A DNA stretch of 64,000 nucleotides. Origin: Marinobacter flavimaris. GTDB lineage: Bacteria; Pseudomonadota; Gammaproteobacteria; Pseudomonadales; Oleiphilaceae. The translations under genes were made by a program, and so were the position numbers. The first letter of the stretch is position 1. Every line of letters starts with the position of its first letter. The notes beneath the pieces are model-generated. The model had not been told where the DNA came from, ran no database searches, and was given only the letters and a program-made list of their open reading frames with translations. This document shows positions 61,193-64,000 of the stretch, one piece after another. The stretch lies in NCBI RefSeq assembly GCF_002933295.1, contig NZ_PSSW01000012.1, positions 1-64,000 on the forward strand, in the 5' to 3' direction.

Positions 61193-62205
61193 GCCACTGG
61201 CCCCTCTGCCCGAGGCTGGCTTGGTTGTGCCGGCTGCGACCATGAACTGTAGGCCTGGCTTCGGTTGCCTCCCTGCTGCTGGGCCCGGCGCAGGGCATTC
61301 GCAGCACTCTGCTGCAGACTGTTGGCATCGTCACCGATATTCAGGCCGGCGATCCCGGTGCTGACGGTCAGGTTCATGCCGTGGGATTCCAGAAGCGTTG
61401 CCAGGCCCTTGCGGATCGTCTCGGCGCGGGCGATTGCGTCGCTGGTGGAAATGCCCGGCAGGATCACCAGAAACTGCAGGTCCGCTACCCGGTAGTAGGT
61501 GTCGAAATCACGGATCTGGGAATGCAGGTAGCGACCAATGCGGGGAAGAATCGAGCGGATGTCCTCATCCGGTTCGTCATCGCTCAAATGGGTGTCCAGC
61601 CCGATCATGATAATCGACATATCGGTGCCCTCCCGCTCACTGCGCTGGATTTCCTTGTGCAGGTCGGCAGACAGGTATTCCCGGCTGGCTGCCTGGGTCA
61701 GCTCGTCGGTACGGCGCAACGGCGCGAGTTGACGGGTCTTGTAATCCCGCAGGAAGACCAGCAACGCCGAAAGCAGCAGGGTAAGAAGAAAGGCGCTGAT
61801 CATCTGGTGGCGGTCGGCAAGGCCCACCGCCCATTGTGTCGCGATCATTGCCAGTACAGCGATGATCAGTGTTACCACGGCTGCGGCCGCTGGCGGAACC
61901 AGGGCGAAAGCAACCAGAGGCAGCGCGTAAAGCCAGTGGCTCAGGATCCATGGGCCGGTCCAGAAACTGGCCAGCAGTATCAGCAGAAGCACGACAAAGA
62001 ACGCCTGCTGGATTCTCGGCCAGGGCTGGTGGACCCGGTTGGGGTGGAACGTCTTTCCGGCAATGACAATACCTGCCGCGGCAGCCGCGGCTGCGGCAAC
62101 CATGGGTTCGCCCAGCACGGCGCAAAGGGTCGCAATGGCGATCAGGGCCACGAAGCCCGCTCGCGACAACTTGCTCAACAGGAATTTTTCGGCCATCTGG
62201 GCCAT
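61189..62205 (-). CDS. Membrane protein with degenerate GGDEF domain (ADLQF), copy 1
   Basis: The 338-residue product has about five or six membrane helices (residues 15-150), then RRTDELTQAASREYLSADLHKEIQRSEREGTDMSIIMIGLD, the usual GGDEF-domain opening. The catalytic motif is replaced by ADLQF. RxxD (RDFD) is retained five residues before it, and LTVSTGIAGL plus ALRRAQQQGGNR follow as in GGDEF proteins. It resembles PelD-like receptors in logic, although not clearly in sequence. It is first in a three-gene coupled operon with its paralogue and the DedA-PAP2 gene. Confidence 0.82.
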   Translation of the reverse strand: MAQMAEKFLLSKLSRAGFVALIAIATLCAVLGEPMVAAAAAAAAGIVIAGKTFHPNRVHQPWPRIQQAFFVVLLLILLASFWTGPWILSHWLYALPLVAFALVPPAAAAVVTLIIAVLAMIATQWAVGLADRHQMISAFLLTLLLSALLVFLRDYKTRQLAPLRRTDELTQAASREYLSADLHKEIQRSEREGTDMSIIMIGLDTHLSDDEPDEDIRSILPRIGRYLHSQIRDFDTYYRVADLQFLVILPGISTSDAIARAETIRKGLATLLESHGMNLTVSTGIAGLNIGDDANSLQQSAANALRRAQQQGGNRSQAYSSWSQPAQPSQPRAEGPVA

Positions 62206-62287
62206 GGTGTCCTTCCTTTTCCCGAACTCCCTTGAAAAACCGTCCCCGGGGAACCTTTATAGGTCCGAGTATGGCATATCGCAGCGG

Positions 62288-62293
62288 TATAAT
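62288..62293 (+). promoter_or_regulatory. Candidate -10 element for proA-nadD
   Basis: A consensus TATAAT lies about 85 bases before proA. No good -35 is found at the right distance, so an activator or a different start is possible. Confidence 0.4.
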
Positions 62294-62378
62294 ATCTGTT
62301 TGGGATGCGTACTTGAAACGGGAAAGGTAAAGTTAGGCCCTGATTCCCGATTCCGCTTGAAAACAGAAAGGTATTTGA

Positions 62379-63635
62379 ATGGATATTGCAGCGTACATGG
62401 CTGAGGTTGGGCAGCAGGCCCGTGCAGCGGCAACCGGAGTGGCTCGTTCGACCACCGCCGTGCGTAATAAGGCGCTCCTGGCGACGGCCGAGGCCCTGGA
62501 TGCAGCCCGGGAAGAGCTGGCCCTCGCCAATGGCAAGGATCTGCAGATGGGCCGGGAAAATGGCCTGGATGCGGCGATGCTTGACCGGCTGGAGCTGACA
62601 CCCCAGCGAATCGATACCATGATTGAGGGCCTGCGCCAGGTGGCCTCCCTGCCAGACCCGATCGGTGCCATCACCGACATGAACTACCGGCCCTCCGGTA
62701 TCCAGGTGGGCAAGATGCGTGTTCCGTTAGGCGTCATCGGTATTATTTACGAGTCCCGTCCCAACGTGACGGTCGAGGCTGCGAGTCTGTGCCTCAAGTC
62801 GGGCAATGCGACCATTCTCCGGGGCGGCTCAGAGTCCATTCATTCCAACCAGGCCATTGCCCGCTGTCTTTCCGTGGGGCTCACGAAAGCGGGACTGCCC
62901 GAGAATGCGGTGCAGGTGATCAAGACAACGGACCGCGCTGCGGTCGGAGAGTTGATCACCATGCCGGGCTACGTTGATGTGATTGTGCCCAGGGGCGGCA
63001 AGGGTCTGATCGAGCGCATCAGCCGCGATGCCCGGGTGCCTGTCATCAAGCACCTTGATGGCGTCTGCCATGTCTACATCGATAGCCATGCCGATCCGGA
63101 AAAGGCGCTGAAGGTGGCGATCAACGCCAAAACCCACCGGTACGGAACCTGCAACACCATGGAAACCCTGTTGGTGGATGCAGAAATCGCCGAGGATATC
63201 CTGCCTCTGCTGGCCCAGGCTTTTGTTGAAAAAGGCGTGGAATTGCGGGGCTGCGAGCGGACACGGGCCATCGTCGAAGGCGTGGTAGAAGCTACCGAGG
63301 CAGACTGGGAAGCCGAATATCTGGCTCCGGTCCTGGCAGTGCGTGTGGTTGACGGCCTGGAAGGCGCCATTGCCCATATCAACCGCTACAGCTCCCAGCA
63401 TACCGACAGCATCATTACTGAGAACTACACGCGGGCACGGCGCTTCATCACGGAGGTGGATTCCAGTTCGGTGATGGTCAATGCCTCCACGCGCTTCGCC
63501 GATGGGTTCGAGTATGGTCTGGGGGCCGAAATCGGCATCTCCACTGACAAGATCCACGCCCGGGGACCGGTGGGGCTGGAAGGCCTCACATCCCAGAAAT
63601 ACGTGGTCTTCGGTGACGGGCACATCCGGACCTGA
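62379..63635 (+). CDS. proA: Gamma-glutamyl phosphate reductase
   Basis: ProA reduces glutamyl phosphate to the semialdehyde in proline synthesis. The 418-residue product is aldehyde-dehydrogenase-like with VPLGVIGIIYESRPNVTVEAASLCLKSGNATILRGGSE, the catalytic Cys in HRYGTCNTMETLL (about residues 253-264), and GLGAEIGISTDKIHARGPVGLEGLTSQKYV at the end. Its stop overlaps the nadD start by one base. ProB, which makes the substrate, is not in this window. Confidence 0.97.
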   Translation: MDIAAYMAEVGQQARAAATGVARSTTAVRNKALLATAEALDAAREELALANGKDLQMGRENGLDAAMLDRLELTPQRIDTMIEGLRQVASLPDPIGAITDMNYRPSGIQVGKMRVPLGVIGIIYESRPNVTVEAASLCLKSGNATILRGGSESIHSNQAIARCLSVGLTKAGLPENAVQVIKTTDRAAVGELITMPGYVDVIVPRGGKGLIERISRDARVPVIKHLDGVCHVYIDSHADPEKALKVAINAKTHRYGTCNTMETLLVDAEIAEDILPLLAQAFVEKGVELRGCERTRAIVEGVVEATEADWEAEYLAPVLAVRVVDGLEGAIAHINRYSSQHTDSIITENYTRARRFITEVDSSSVMVNASTRFADGFEYGLGAEIGISTDKIHARGPVGLEGLTSQKYVVFGDGHIRT

Positions 63636-64000
63636 TGCCCATGCATGTCATTTATGGGGGGACCTTCGACCCGGTGCATCATGGCCATCTCAGGCTTGCG
63701 CTGGAAATCAGCGATCGTCTTGGCGTGGATTACGTCAGCCTGGTGCCCTGTCATATTCCGCCGCACCGGGGGCAAACCGGGGCGTCTTCCAGTCAGCGCC
63801 TGGAGTTGTTGAGGCTGGCAGTGGCCGGTGAGCCCCAGTTGCGGATTGACGACCGTGAGCTCTCACGGGAAGGAGCGTCCTACACCGCCGATACCCTTCG
63901 CCAACTCCGGGCCGAGCTTGGCCCGGATGAACCCCTGGTGATGGTGGTTGGCACGGACGCATTTGCTGGCTTCGATCGCTGGCGGGAATGGCAGCAGATT
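63635..64000 (+). CDS. nadD: Nicotinate-nucleotide adenylyltransferase (5' part, runs off the window)
   Basis: NadD adenylates nicotinate mononucleotide in NAD synthesis. The 122 codons present are open to the window edge. They show the nucleotidyltransferase signature IYGGTFDPVHHGHLRLALEISDRL with the HxGH motif, then VPCHIPPHRGQ, SYTADTLRQLRAELG and MVVGTDAFAGFDRWREWQQI, all typical of NadD. The start could be ATG 63635, overlapping the proA stop (TGATG), or ATG 63641. The 3' half lies beyond the window. Confidence 0.95.
   Translation, partial: MPMHVIYGGTFDPVHHGHLRLALEISDRLGVDYVSLVPCHIPPHRGQTGASSSQRLELLRLAVAGEPQLRIDDRELSREGASYTADTLRQLRAELGPDEPLVMVVGTDAFAGFDRWREWQQI

Overview
The window is a contiguous piece of chromosome from a gammaproteobacterium. 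Protein sequences and gene order point to Marinobacter or a close relative. The run ftsZ-lpxC-dciA-M23 peptidase-secA-argJ-Nudix/ThiE is the Pseudomonas-type order. The runs rplM-rpsI-petABC-sspAB and diaA-yraN-lpoA / rsmI are also typical of this class. I see no insertion sequence, prophage, integrase, tRNA, CRISPR array or obviously foreign block. This is core, vertically inherited DNA with tightly packed operons, many with 4-base start/stop overlaps.

Layout. Positions 1-160 hold the end of an rRNA operon (5S rRNA and a strong terminator). Positions 244-5604 hold leuA, an unusual psi-subunit-like gene (holD) coupled to rimI, prfC and a TatD hydrolase. Positions 5798-10670 hold rplM-rpsI, the cytochrome bc1 operon petABC, and sspA-sspB. 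Positions 10715-13578 (minus strand) hold diaA, yraN and lpoA, divergent from rsmI. The RNase P RNA gene follows. Positions 15313-32274 are a complete dcw cell-wall and division cluster: mraZ, rsmH, ftsL, ftsI, murE, murF, mraY, murD, ftsW, murG, murC, ddlB, ftsQ, ftsA, ftsZ (no murB). It has a clear promoter and four 10-bp-spaced MraZ boxes ahead of mraZ. lpxC, dciA (minus), an M23 peptidase, secA, argJ, a Nudix-ThiE fusion, moaC and ribA follow.

From 41.6 kb come the isoprenoid block dxs-ispA-xseB (minus), an NRDE/TANGO2 gene (minus), a TSUP transporter, and lgt-thyA-folA. folA meets a DEAD-box helicase gene tail to tail inside a perfect 20-bp palindrome. Positions 50.5-54.8 kb are a more loosely packed stretch: thioesterase, an alpha/beta hydrolase whose nucleophile position is Asn, two small unknown genes, an AI-2E-family permease and a small peptidoglycan-binding-domain protein. 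Then come ilvD (minus), a cNMP/HDOD protein and a Lon-N-domain protein. A three-gene coupled minus-strand operon follows: two degenerate GGDEF membrane proteins and a DedA-PAP2 fusion. proA and the start of nadD close the window.

Most of the content serves envelope growth: lipid II synthesis, divisome, LpoA, Lgt, undecaprenyl synthesis and recycling. The rest serves respiration, translation and replication accessory functions. The least ordinary items are the long-linker HolD, the single-polypeptide DedA-PAP2 protein next to two GGDEF-like proteins that lack the catalytic motif but keep RxxD I-sites, and the Asn-nucleophile dehalogenase homologue. Functional statements rest on recognised motifs and remembered family knowledge; no database search was run.
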